Source: Peptococcaceae bacterium (lineage in GTDB: Bacteria > Bacillota > Desulfitobacteriia > Desulfitobacteriales > Syntrophobotulaceae). From it: a stretch of 34,931 bases of DNA. The stretch covers positions 1 to 34,931 of the forward strand of contig JAAYUV010000030.1 of NCBI GenBank assembly GCA_012517475.1, given 5' to 3'. Both the position numbers and the translations under genes were made by a program. Position 1 is the first letter of the stretch; each line of letters starts with the position of its first letter. The notes beneath the pieces were generated by a model. That model did no database searches, was not told where the DNA came from, and saw only the letters and a program-made list of their open reading frames with translations. Shown here one piece after another: positions 1 through 7,517 of this stretch.

Positions 1-140
1 GATTTTCTGAGGCGATGTTGAACCTTTATTTAAAAGGAATTCGCCTCTTGGAAGGGTTTTTAGCGCTAACTATTTCCATTTTGAGGCCTCGAATTCCTTT
101 TTATTTTGGTAAAATTCCCTGACTTTTTCAGGAGAAACTA
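1..140 (-). repeat. Left copy of inverted dispersed repeat
   Basis: This segment is repeated in reverse complement at 34791-34931. A 40-nt block (9-48) and a 41-nt block (66-106) are identical to 34883-34922 and 34823-34863. A further 19-nt block (122-140) matches 34791-34809. The stretches between the blocks carry substitutions and small indels. Inside the repeat, AAAAGGAATTCG (32-43) and CGAATTCCTTTT (90-101) are perfect 12-bp inverted arms, and CCTC/GAGG (44-47 and 83-86) extends the stem past a 3-nt bulge. The copy lies directly downstream of the amt stop codon on the minus strand. It probably continues past base 1. I do not recognise the family. Confidence 0.9.
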
Positions 141-147
141 TCTAGAC

Positions 148-1404
148 TTAGACATTCCAAGCTGATTGAGATGTCATTCCATCCATATCCGGATAAGCAC
201 TTTCCCCGTGCTGAGTAATATCAAGCCCTGACTCCTGTTCATTCGCACTCGCTACAAGAGGAGTAAATGCAGCTACTACTTTCAGAATTAAGAAGGTTAC
301 AATTCCGGCATAGGCATAAGTAGTGATAACGCCAACAGCTTGAACTCCAAGCTGACTAAAAGATCCGGAATAAAAGACACCATTGACACTATTGGGATTA
401 AGGGCAGTAGTACAAAAGAGGCCTGCAGCGAGAGTTCCCCAGGTTCCCCCGATACCGTGAATTCCAAAACAATCCAGGGTATCATCATAGCCAAGTTTCT
501 CTTTCAAATATGCCACTGCGAAGTAGCAGAGACCTGAAGACACAAGGCCGATCGCAATAGCGGATATTGGTGTAACAAAAGCACAAGCAGGCGTGATGGC
601 TCCTAACCCGGCTACCATTCCGGAGATAGCTCCGAGAACAGTGGGCTTGCCATGATGTAATTTTTCTACGATCATCCATCCAAGGAGACCTGCGCAGGCA
701 GAAACATGAGTTGTAGTAAAAGCAAGTACTGCTATCCCGTCAGCAGCCAACTGACTTCCGGCGTTAAAACCGAACCAGCCGAACCAAAGCATCCCGCCGC
801 CGAGGATTACGTAAGGAAGGTTATGAGGTATATTCTGTTCAGATTCTTTATTGTAGCGTTTTCCAATGACCAAAGCAGCGATTAACCCGGAAAAACCGGA
901 GCTGATATGGACCACTGTACCACCCGCAAAGTCCAGAATCCCCAGCTGAGCAAGCCAGCCGCCGCCCCATACCCAGTGAGCCAGGGGCACATAAACAAGC
1001 AAGCTCCAGAGCGCTATAATTAACACATAAGCCGGAAATCTTAAACGTTCGGCAGTAGAACCGGTCATGATGGCAGGAGTAATAATAGCAAACATCAATT
1101 GATAAACCATAAATAACATGTGCGGGATGGTAGCACCAGCTGTTTTCGGACCAAGAGTGACGCCCTTAAGACCCGCAAAATCTAAGCCGCCGATCAGGCT
1201 GCCGACATCCGGGCCAAAAGCCAGGGTGTAACCGACAACGATCCACAAGATCGTAATAATTCCAATTGCCGCTATACTTTGCATCATAATCGAAAGCACA
1301 TGACGTTTTTTAACCAACCCTCCATAAAAGAAAGCAAGACCCGGGATCATGAAAAAAACAAGGGCGGTACTCACAAGCATAAAAGCGATGTCCCCATTAT
1401 TCAT
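148..1404 (-). CDS. amt: Ammonium transporter (Amt family)
   Basis: Amt/Mep/Rh channel that moves ammonia/ammonium across the cytoplasmic membrane. The 418 residues match the usual length of about 11 membrane helices with the N-terminus outside. FFYGGLVKKR follows helix 1. The two pore histidines typical of AmtB can be placed at H166 (VVHISSG) and H316 (GIHGIGG), and WFGWFGFNAGS lies near residues 207-217. The ATG at 1404 is preceded by AAGGAGAG at good spacing. No glnK/PII gene is visible next to it: the stop codon is followed directly by the left dispersed repeat. The leader carries a terminator-like hairpin and a competing small hairpin, suggesting antitermination control by nitrogen status. 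Function is confident from family motifs; regulation is inference. Confidence 0.96.
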   Translation of the reverse strand: MNNGDIAFMLVSTALVFFMIPGLAFFYGGLVKKRHVLSIMMQSIAAIGIITILWIVVGYTLAFGPDVGSLIGGLDFAGLKGVTLGPKTAGATIPHMLFMVYQLMFAIITPAIMTGSTAERLRFPAYVLIIALWSLLVYVPLAHWVWGGGWLAQLGILDFAGGTVVHISSGFSGLIAALVIGKRYNKESEQNIPHNLPYVILGGGMLWFGWFGFNAGSQLAADGIAVLAFTTTHVSACAGLLGWMIVEKLHHGKPTVLGAISGMVAGLGAITPACAFVTPISAIAIGLVSSGLCYFAVAYLKEKLGYDDTLDCFGIHGIGGTWGTLAAGLFCTTALNPNSVNGVFYSGSFSQLGVQAVGVITTYAYAGIVTFLILKVVAAFTPLVASANEQESGLDITQHGESAYPDMDGMTSQSAWNV

Positions 1405-1429
1405 TTCTTTCTCTCCTTAAACATTTTTC

Positions 1430-1491
1430 CTAATAAAAAAGAAAAAGCCTTAAAAAAGCCACTACACGAAGTAATGGCTCAATTAAGGCTT
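1430..1491 (-). terminator. Terminator-like hairpin in the amt leader
   Basis: Read on the minus strand, AAGCCTTAA (1491-1483) pairs with TTAAGGCTT (1453-1445). A second, inner stem of 10 bp (1480-1471 with 1465-1456, two G-U pairs) closes a 5-nt loop. A T-rich tract follows (1446-1431). The hairpin ends about 26 nt before the amt ATG, so it would act as an attenuator of amt and not as the end of an upstream gene. Read on the plus strand it lacks a T tract. Confidence 0.7.
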
Positions 1492-1502
1492 CGTTGCCTA
1501 AA
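1483..1502 (-). promoter_or_regulatory. Candidate ANTAR-type antiterminator hairpin of amt
   Basis: On the minus strand AGGC-AACGAA-GCCT forms a short stem with a hexaloop that has A at position 1 and G at position 4, the signature bound by ANTAR-domain antiterminators. Its 3' arm (1489-1486) is part of the 5' arm of the amt terminator hairpin, so the two folds exclude each other. ANTAR substrates normally have two such hairpins. I found no convincing second one upstream, so the assignment is tentative. Confidence 0.42.
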
Positions 1503-1710
1503 ATGAAATATATATTGAATTAATGGAACTGTAAAGAGGAAGATCTATATGTATACAGTATTCATATCGGAGATATGTATTAATTTATGTTTGGCATTTA
1601 CCATATAATATGTTTTGTGTCTGGTATCCTATAAGGGAATAATTAATGTTAAAATAATAAAATGTTAAAATAATATGTAATAAACAAGATCATATCCGGC
1701 GGAGGTCATT

Positions 1711-2619
1711 ATGAACGGATCAAATTTATCCGGTATCCTGCAAAATACATATCTTACGAAAATAGCCATTAAATTTCTTGTTATCATCATCATATTTGTG
1801 GCAACAGTGGTACTGTCAAAATTAACGAAGAGATTTGTTCAAAGAAGAATCGATAAGGCAACCATCGATATTACGCAGCTAAACTTTATTAAGCATATTT
1901 TAACAGGAGCTATCTATTTTTTCGGATTGATTTTGATTATTTTTCAGATAGACTATCTGAAAACAACTGCGATTTCGATTCTTGCGAGTTCAGGAATCGT
2001 GGCAGTCATTATCGGTTTTGCCTCACAGCAGACTTTTGCCAATATTGTAAGCGGCTTGTTTATTTCCATATTTAAGCCTTTTCGAATTGGAGACAGGGTT
2101 CGGTTTATTGACAAGGATATTTCCGGAATAGTAGAAGATATTACCCTAAGGCACACGATCCTCCGAACATTCGAAAATAAACATGTGATCGTTGCAAATA
2201 ATCTGATAAACAATGAATTTATCGAGAATTCAACGATTATTGAGGAAAAGACATGTACCTATTTAGATGTGGGGGTCAGTTATGACGCTGACCTTGATCA
2301 GGCAATACAGATTATTAAAGAGGAAGTAATGAAACATCAAGACTATTATGATAACCGTAATTCGGCGGAGATCCAGGCAGGGGTGGAACCTGTTCAGATT
2401 AAGGTCTTGGGATTAGGGGAATCATCTGTCCGTATCAGGGCATGGGTCTGGGCGAAAGATCCGGCGACAGGGTTTAATATGCAATGTGATTTACATAAAA
2501 GCATTAAAGAACGTTTCGATCAGGAGGGCATTGAGTTTCCAAATCCGTATAGAACCATTGTGCTGAATAAGAACTCTTCTAATGCACCGATTCAGCAGCT
2601 AACAAGAACTGATCTATAA
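1711..2619 (+). CDS. mscS: Small-conductance mechanosensitive channel (MscS family)
   Basis: MscS-family channel that opens under membrane tension during hypo-osmotic shock. The 302 residues are close to the E. coli-type length. Three hydrophobic segments lie at about 18-36, 62-80 and 88-125. The last is the pore helix followed by the most conserved stretch, FASQQTFANIVSGL (103-116) and FKPFRIGDRV. The remaining part is the beta domain and the alpha/beta cytoplasmic cage. The ATG at 1711 has GGCGGAGG upstream at good spacing. The gene stands alone, diverges from amt, and ends in a strong terminator. No regulatory site is obvious in the AT-rich upstream region. Confidence 0.95.
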   Translation: MNGSNLSGILQNTYLTKIAIKFLVIIIIFVATVVLSKLTKRFVQRRIDKATIDITQLNFIKHILTGAIYFFGLILIIFQIDYLKTTAISILASSGIVAVIIGFASQQTFANIVSGLFISIFKPFRIGDRVRFIDKDISGIVEDITLRHTILRTFENKHVIVANNLINNEFIENSTIIEEKTCTYLDVGVSYDADLDQAIQIIKEEVMKHQDYYDNRNSAEIQAGVEPVQIKVLGLGESSVRIRAWVWAKDPATGFNMQCDLHKSIKERFDQEGIEFPNPYRTIVLNKNSSNAPIQQLTRTDL

Positions 2620-2654
2620 TTTCATAAATACCTTTTGATTGTTTTACTATAGGG

Positions 2655-2694
2655 CTGACCAAAGATTAATCGTATTTGGTCAGTTATTTTTTTC
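2655..2694 (+). terminator. Intrinsic terminator of mscS
   Basis: CTGACCAAA (2655-2663) pairs with TTTGGTCAG (2675-2683) around an 11-nt loop, followed by TTATTTTTTT. It lies 35 nt after the mscS stop codon. Confidence 0.9.
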
Positions 2695-2762
2695 TCGACA
2701 TCATATTTGTATTATTTCTTCACAACCACAAGCAACTTAAACAAATATATCATATATAAAAT

Positions 2763-2808
2763 AACCAATAGGACACCGTTTTGTGTTCATCCTATTGGTT
2801 ACTTTTTA
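2763..2808. terminator. Bidirectional terminator between converging genes
   Basis: AACCAATAGGA (2763-2773) pairs perfectly with TCCTATTGGTT (2790-2800), with an inner CAC/GTG extension. ACTTTTT follows on the plus strand and a T-rich run follows on the minus strand. It sits between mscS and the converging exported-protein gene and can serve the latter. Confidence 0.75.
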
Positions 2809-2852
2809 ATGTTAAACAAAATATATATTTTCATGCATATTAAAAAAAGAGG

Positions 2853-3815
2853 TTAAAAAAAGAATTGGTTTCCTGCACTAAGACTATCATACACTGGCGA
2901 CTGGAAGATCACAGTTTTTCCATCCGGAGCCGTAATATAAATCTGTACACCGCTAAGCTGATTTTTTGTTACAACATCTACAACAGGAAGTTTAGCTTCT
3001 GTTACTCCTGTTTCAACAGTCTTCTCTAAAATTGAAATGCCATCTTTGATGATTTCGACCTTCTGTCCTTCAACTAGGTTTTGTACAACGATCATATCAC
3101 TCGCCTTTTGATCCGGTAATTGCTCCCACTCTCCGACAAAACGACCAAAAACATTAATAGGATGATTTAACGTAATTTGTATAGGATTATCCGCACTGCT
3201 GAATTGCCGAATGTCCGGACTCACATTACCATTACTGGCATCTTCTATTATCCAGTAAGCAAATTGAATACCATCTATTTCCGGCACGGTTACGGTTACT
3301 GTAGCACCTGCATCATAGAATCCATTCTTACTGACCGGATTGACCTGAATTCTGTCCAAAATTGAATTGGAGGCATTAGCATTCGCAGCTTGCACTGTTG
3401 CTGCGGCTCCAAATGTAATTTCATATTGTTTTTTAAATTTAACTTCCAGTTTTACTATTCCCGCTAGATCATATTCGGACTTTTCAGTAAAATACCTGAC
3501 GCCCGGTTCTATATTATCAGAAACATTTTTTCCTATTTTTTCATTATAAACTTCGTGTTGTAGTGGCGGCGATTTTATTGCAATCTTATCCAGATCATAA
3601 GGAATGACTAACTGCTGAACAGGTTGATCCGATTGAAAACTTGTTAGTTTTTCCGAACCACTCCAAACTTCTACCGTCCGGTCGCTTGGTAGGCCTGAAA
3701 CTGATATCATTACATTACGATTTGCCGTTTCCGGAGAAGCAGATAGTCCGATCGCAAAGGCAATACTGACCCCAACTACAAACCCGAAAAGCAATCCCAT
3801 TGTAATTTTTTTCAT
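2853..3815 (-). CDS. Exported protein with an InlB B-repeat-like segment
   Basis: A 320-residue protein of unknown function. The N-terminus (MKK, then a hydrophobic run to about residue 25) looks like a signal peptide or signal anchor, so the bulk should lie outside the membrane. The body is rich in beta-prone stretches. Residues of about 130-228 resemble the divergent InlB B-repeat/Flg_new fold: a GFYDAGATVTVTV start, FAYWI in the middle, and a terminal FGRFVGEW. No catalytic motif and no sorting signal were seen. The start is supported by AAAGGAGG a few bases upstream of the ATG. A promoter is visible further upstream. It ends near the bidirectional terminator. A surface or spore-associated role is possible but unproven. 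Confidence 0.8.
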   Translation of the reverse strand: MKKITMGLLFGFVVGVSIAFAIGLSASPETANRNVMISVSGLPSDRTVEVWSGSEKLTSFQSDQPVQQLVIPYDLDKIAIKSPPLQHEVYNEKIGKNVSDNIEPGVRYFTEKSEYDLAGIVKLEVKFKKQYEITFGAAATVQAANANASNSILDRIQVNPVSKNGFYDAGATVTVTVPEIDGIQFAYWIIEDASNGNVSPDIRQFSSADNPIQITLNHPINVFGRFVGEWEQLPDQKASDMIVVQNLVEGQKVEIIKDGISILEKTVETGVTEAKLPVVDVVTKNQLSGVQIYITAPDGKTVIFQSPVYDSLSAGNQFFF

Positions 3816-3854
3816 ATAAAGTTACCTCCTTTTGTATATAGATTAGGAATTTAC

Positions 3855-3883
3855 ATTATACGACTGTTGGATACTATCAACAA
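3855..3883 (-). promoter_or_regulatory. Promoter for the 2853-3815 gene
   Basis: On the minus strand, TTGTTG (3883-3878) and TATAAT (3860-3855) are separated by 17 nt, a sigma-A-type spacing. The gene start follows about 40 nt downstream, with a strong ribosome binding site in between. Confidence 0.6.
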
Positions 3884-4021
3884 TACCATTGTACATTATA
3901 GTATGAGTGATTGTGATTGACGTTGATCGGCCGCTAATTATATTATAAAAATCCCTTTTTCAGTTTTAGCCGCCTATAAAACCATTGTATTAAATAAAAA
4001 GGACCTTAATTACAGGAAATA

Positions 4022-5281
4022 TCAATTCGTGAAGGAGTCGGCATATTGAATTCGTTCCGATGGAGGAATAATTTTTTTGACTCCAAAGGAGAAATCAAGC
4101 ATCTCATCATAATCAGACCGGGATAAAAGAGAATCTTTATTGGCGCGGAAATCTTTTAAAGCCTTTTCGATATTGAGCGCACGGTACGTTTTAAGTCCTG
4201 CTCCAGGCGTTTCATCAACCCAACAGGGAATATACTGTACCAGCTGAATATCACAGCGATGCTTCTGGGGAGTAATACCCAGGGTAATGTTGACAATAAT
4301 TCCTTTGTTAGCGCCAATGGTTTGTTGGTCGGAAACAAAATTTCCCTGTGCGTAGATGACTAAGCCCTCTTTTTGTAACCCGGTATCCCTGTCTTTGACA
4401 TGAAGAAATTCGATAGGCTGCACAGCATGGACGTGATTACCTGCGATGATGTTGATGTCCGTGTTTTCAAAAAGCCAACGCGCTAAGGATTGTTGTTCAG
4501 AGGAAGGTTGATTGGCGTATTCCTGTCCCCAATGAATAGAAGCAATGATCAAATTCGCCCCTGTGTCTCTGGCCCTTTGTGCGTCCGAACGCATTTTTTC
4601 TTTACTAATATAGTTTACCGCATAGGTTTTTCCGGAAGGCAAACTCACGCCGTTTGTGCCATAAGTATAGCTGAGAAAGGCAATTTTGATTCCCTTTATA
4701 TTGACAAACAGAATTTTCTTGCTGTCTTCCTGATTTGCATAGGTTCCGGTATGCTTCAGGCCGTACTGGTCCAGGAAGGAGAGAGTCCTGACAAGACCTG
4801 AGAAATTCCTGTCCAGGGAATGGTTATTGGCCGTGGATAAAACATCAACACCCAGACTCTCCTTGATAGCCAGTGCAAACTGTTCCGGTGTATTAAAGGA
4901 AGGATAACCGCTATAAGTCATTTCCTTTCCTGCCAAGGTTGTCTCCAGGTTGGCAAGAGTCAAATCCGCATTGGAGGTATAAGGCTGAATATCTTCAAAA
5001 CATGGCCTAAAATCATACCCGCTTTCAGTACGGGCTGCTTCAAACTGGGTAGGGTGGCACATCATATCGCCCAACAACCGAAGCTGAATCGTCTCAGAAG
5101 ACGAGAAGTTTTGCGGGGAAACAGCAGATGGAGTTTCCTGGATAACTTTGATATCCTGCAGGTTTTCACCCGGAGAATTACTTTCCGCCTTAGGTGATAT
5201 TACCGGCGAGAATCTTTCCCAAGCAAAAATACAAACCAAAAGAAGTACAGCACATGTAAGGGGTCGCCAACTTTTTCCCAG
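4022..5281 (-). CDS. CapA-family (poly-gamma-glutamate/capsule) metallophosphatase-like protein
   Basis: Belongs to the PGA_cap/CapA family, which has a metallophosphoesterase-like fold and is membrane-anchored facing outward. Recognisable blocks in order are LRLLGDMMCHP, NLETTLAG, TANNHSLDR, IHWGQEY and GNHVHAVQPIE, with the expected D, N-H and HxH metal ligands. The N-terminus is a problem. A TTG at 5239 has no ribosome binding site and falls inside the hydrophobic anchor. The reading frame continues upstream through a complete basic-plus-hydrophobic anchor without ATG, GTG or TTG. A CTG at 5281 lies 7 nt after AGAGGTGG and gives a sensible signal anchor, so I place the start there provisionally (419 residues). 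Family assignment is firm; substrate is unknown. No other capsule gene is adjacent. Confidence 0.85.
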   Translation of the reverse strand: MGKSWRPLTCAVLLLVCIFAWERFSPVISPKAESNSPGENLQDIKVIQETPSAVSPQNFSSSETIQLRLLGDMMCHPTQFEAARTESGYDFRPCFEDIQPYTSNADLTLANLETTLAGKEMTYSGYPSFNTPEQFALAIKESLGVDVLSTANNHSLDRNFSGLVRTLSFLDQYGLKHTGTYANQEDSKKILFVNIKGIKIAFLSYTYGTNGVSLPSGKTYAVNYISKEKMRSDAQRARDTGANLIIASIHWGQEYANQPSSEQQSLARWLFENTDINIIAGNHVHAVQPIEFLHVKDRDTGLQKEGLVIYAQGNFVSDQQTIGANKGIIVNITLGITPQKHRCDIQLVQYIPCWVDETPGAGLKTYRALNIEKALKDFRANKDSLLSRSDYDEMLDFSFGVKKIIPPSERIQYADSFTN

Positions 5282-5684
5282 TGCCCATCCACCTCTATTC
5301 TTCTCGATAAATATGAAAAAACCTATTCCTAGAATAAATAAGTTGAGAGAATTTTATTCATATTCGTATTCTACCCAGTCAGAGTAAGTAACGTTTTGAT
5401 ACAATTTCTACACGTATCTTATCATAAGATATACATTATTTGCCATATACAAACGAAAAGATATAAAAGCGGAAACCTCTAAAGGATTTAAGATAACATG
5501 AAAATTTTACTTTGAAAATAGCAACATATGACTCATATAATTTAGGTAAATAATTTAGTGAAAAAATCCATTGCATACATGGATTAAAATTAGTGGTAAC
5601 ATGATATTGCATAGAATTGCAAATAAAATGAACGACTAAACCAAAAAAAGAAAACGGGATGTCTCCTGTCTTAGAAAGGCTGCT
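5282..5684. other. Intergenic region between divergent genes
   Basis: An AT-rich stretch of about 400 nt between the CapA-family gene and the HAD hydrolase. The only structure I can point to is a near-perfect palindrome, TATCTTAT-C-ATAAGATA (5415-5431), which could be an operator serving either divergent gene. An open frame on the minus strand across 5436-5930 overlaps the HAD gene, has no ribosome binding site and resembles no protein. Confidence 0.5.
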
Positions 5685-6398
5685 ATGTCGGATAGAAAAC
5701 TGCTTTTGTTTGATTGTATGGAAACACTTATCGATATGGTCGAAATTCCTGGTGAAAAAGAGTATGCTCTTTGGGCTTTTGAAGGTTCCGGGGTTGAAAA
5801 CTGCTGGCAGGGGCAAAACCATTTTAGAGAACATTATCAAGCAACAAGAAAAAAACTTCGGGAGACTCCTCCGTTTGATAAAGAATATAGTATTTACGAA
5901 AGATTTAAAATGATCGTTGAGATAACTCAAGGGAAAGATAAGGATAAAAAAACGGAGGAAATCGTAACGAAATTGGTATCAAACTATTGGGCAAAATATA
6001 AAGCAAAATGCTTTGTTAAAAATGAGGTTCGAGATACTCTGGACAAGCTTTCAAAGCAGCATGATTTAGGGGTTGTATCCAATTTTATCGTTGAACAAGG
6101 GGTCGAGGAACTTTTAGCAGAGTTCGGGCTACAAAAGTATTTTCGTTTTGTGGTTACCTCCGTAAGCCAGGGATGGAGAAAACCACATCCCCTGATTTAT
6201 CAGGCAGCCTTATCGGCAGCACAGGCTGCTGCAAGTAATCACGTAATATTTATCGGGGATGATTATATTAATGATTACATAACTCCAAGAAAACTGGGGA
6301 TGGGATCTCTTCTGTATGATCCCACTCAAAAGTATCTGCAGATCAATGACCGGATTACTTCATTTATTGAAATTCCGGAGAAAATTCTTGGCTTTTAA
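5685..6398 (+). CDS. HAD-superfamily hydrolase
   Basis: A 237-residue haloacid dehalogenase-superfamily hydrolase, probably a cytosolic phosphatase of unknown substrate. Motif I is LFDCMETLID with nucleophile D10. The usual second aspartate is replaced by Met12, as in some members of the family. Motif II is VVSNF (about 130-134). Motif III is K166 in RKPHP. Motif IV is GDDYIND (191-197). The helical cap domain lies between motifs I and II. The ATG at 5685 has GAAAGG upstream. It stands alone between the CapA gene and a transposase remnant. The Met12 change weakens phosphatase chemistry that needs a general acid, so another HAD reaction such as dehalogenation cannot be excluded. Confidence 0.85.
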   Translation: MSDRKLLLFDCMETLIDMVEIPGEKEYALWAFEGSGVENCWQGQNHFREHYQATRKKLRETPPFDKEYSIYERFKMIVEITQGKDKDKKTEEIVTKLVSNYWAKYKAKCFVKNEVRDTLDKLSKQHDLGVVSNFIVEQGVEELLAEFGLQKYFRFVVTSVSQGWRKPHPLIYQAALSAAQAAASNHVIFIGDDYINDYITPRKLGMGSLLYDPTQKYLQINDRITSFIEIPEKILGF

Positions 6399-6409
6399 GT
6401 AGATAATAA

Positions 6410-6576
6410 TAAGACTTTTGCATAATTCACTTTTTTAGTACTTCAAGCACCATTAACATGGTCAATCATCAGTTGAAATCAAAGACAAAGACTCATTAGA
6501 CTGTTGTATGTGTTTATTCTTAACAAATCACTTAAAAAAGAAGACACTTCCAGAATCTTGTTCTGACACTTTTAAA
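6410..6576 (-). mobile_element. Probable 3' flank of the truncated insertion sequence
   Basis: Non-coding DNA between the HAD gene and the transposase remnant. It likely contains the downstream end of the insertion sequence. I cannot define a terminal inverted repeat because the opposite end of the element is missing. The start at about 6410 is a guess based on the distance to the HAD stop codon. Confidence 0.3.
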
Positions 6577-7206
6577 CTAGGATGCTTTTTCTAAGGAATT
6601 GGCGTTTTTGCTCACCAAAGCTGAGGATAGCAAGATGATTGCATTCAAGTAGATATATGATTTTACTTTTTCGATACCCCTCACATGCAGATCATTAGCT
6701 GTCAAATGTTCCTTGAGGCGAGCGAAGCTCCTTTCTACACTCGTTCGTTTGTCATAAAGTAACTCCCAATGTCTTGTATTTCGGTGAGGTAAACAAAAGC
6801 GTCTTAAGTCTTGATTTACATTTACCTTTGTTACCAAACCATAGTTGGAAGATGAACACCAGTTAGAGCCTTGCGGGCAGTCTATTTTACCTAGAACATG
6901 AGGACATCTGAATTTCAGATACTTCTTATCTGCACCCCAATAAACCATTTCATATCCCATGGAGCAACAAGCAGTTCCATTTGAGGTGAATCCAGCTGGC
7001 GGTTCTTTCTCATTACGCAGATTTAAAGGAATTATGGCTTGTGCACCATGTTTTTTAGCGGCTTCGTAGTTCTTGAGTTGATCATAAGCACCATCCATCA
7101 TAACATATTTAAGCTTATCTTTCTGTGCAGTGGATAGGGCTTTTTCAATCATTACTAGTCCCATATCACCGTCATTTACATGGGCCCCCGTGTCGGGTTT
7201 GGTCAC
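6577..7206 (-). pseudogene. Truncated DDE-type transposase (insertion sequence remnant)
   Basis: The reading frame keeps only the C-terminal part of a DDE transposase. VMMDGAYD carries the second catalytic Asp (D38 of this fragment) and RTSVERSFARLKEHL carries the Glu (E158). The region with the first Asp and the DNA-binding domain is absent upstream of 7206. A cysteine-rich insert lies between the two motifs (about residues 80-117). The fragment of about 209 residues is far shorter than a full transposase of this kind (usually over 400). The nearest group appears to be IS4/IS1182-like DDE_Tnp_1 elements, but I cannot assign the family. The GTG at 7206 is only the first possible start in the frame. 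Inactive remnant. Confidence 0.75.
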
Positions 7207-7216
7207 TTGGAAAATT

Positions 7217-7244
7217 CTTCACTTTGGGGGTGAAGTCCTTTTTT
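7217..7244 (+). terminator. Orphan terminator-like hairpin
   Basis: CTTCAC (7217-7222) pairs with GTGAAG (7230-7235) and is followed, after TCC, by TTTTTT. No plus-strand gene ends here. It sits exactly at the truncated end of the transposase remnant and upstream of the efflux promoter, so it may be left over from a lost gene and may insulate the efflux operon. Confidence 0.55.
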
Positions 7245-7362
7245 ATGTTTGTGAAACCCTTTATTTTTCAAGGTTAAATAAATTTGCAAAGATCTTAATA
7301 ATATAAAACAGGAAAAGCAATAAAAAGGACAATTCTAACAAATTGTTCTTCTATTATTAATC
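7245..7362. other. Intergenic AT-rich DNA before the efflux promoter
   Basis: No gene seen. A second weak hairpin, AGGACAATT (7326-7334) with AATTGTTCT (7341-7349), lies here without a clean T tract. Confidence 0.4.
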
Positions 7363-7390
7363 TTGAAAAGGAATTAAACTATGCTAAAAT
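7363..7390 (+). promoter_or_regulatory. Promoter of the efflux operon
   Basis: TTGAAA (7363-7368) and TAAAAT (7385-7390) are separated by 16 nt, a good sigma-A-type promoter. The transcript would start near 7397, about 120 nt before the HlyD-type gene. Confidence 0.65.
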
Positions 7391-7417
7391 GTCACTAAAG
7401 ACATATAATTGTGACAT
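7389..7417. promoter_or_regulatory. Candidate TetR operator
   Basis: ATGTCAC (7389-7395) and GTGACAT (7411-7417) form a perfect 7-bp inverted repeat with a 15-nt spacer. It overlaps the end of the -10 box and the predicted transcription start. This is a classic position for repression by the TetR protein encoded as the last gene of the same operon. Confidence 0.55.
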
Positions 7418-7517
7418 GAGTATTCTGATTCAAAAAAACATTCTATAAGGAATAAAGAATAAGGAATAACAACGGAGGACTTGCCTAAAGCTAAGATTAC
7501 TGAAAGGGGATTTAGGG

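Noticed and set aside
1279-1506. 75-residue plus-strand frame across the amt start
   Set aside because: It is antisense to amt and its leader hairpins and has no ribosome binding site.
5436-5930. 164-residue open frame on the minus strand
   Set aside because: It overlaps the HAD hydrolase, has no ribosome binding site and is Phe/Ser rich as expected of an antisense shadow.
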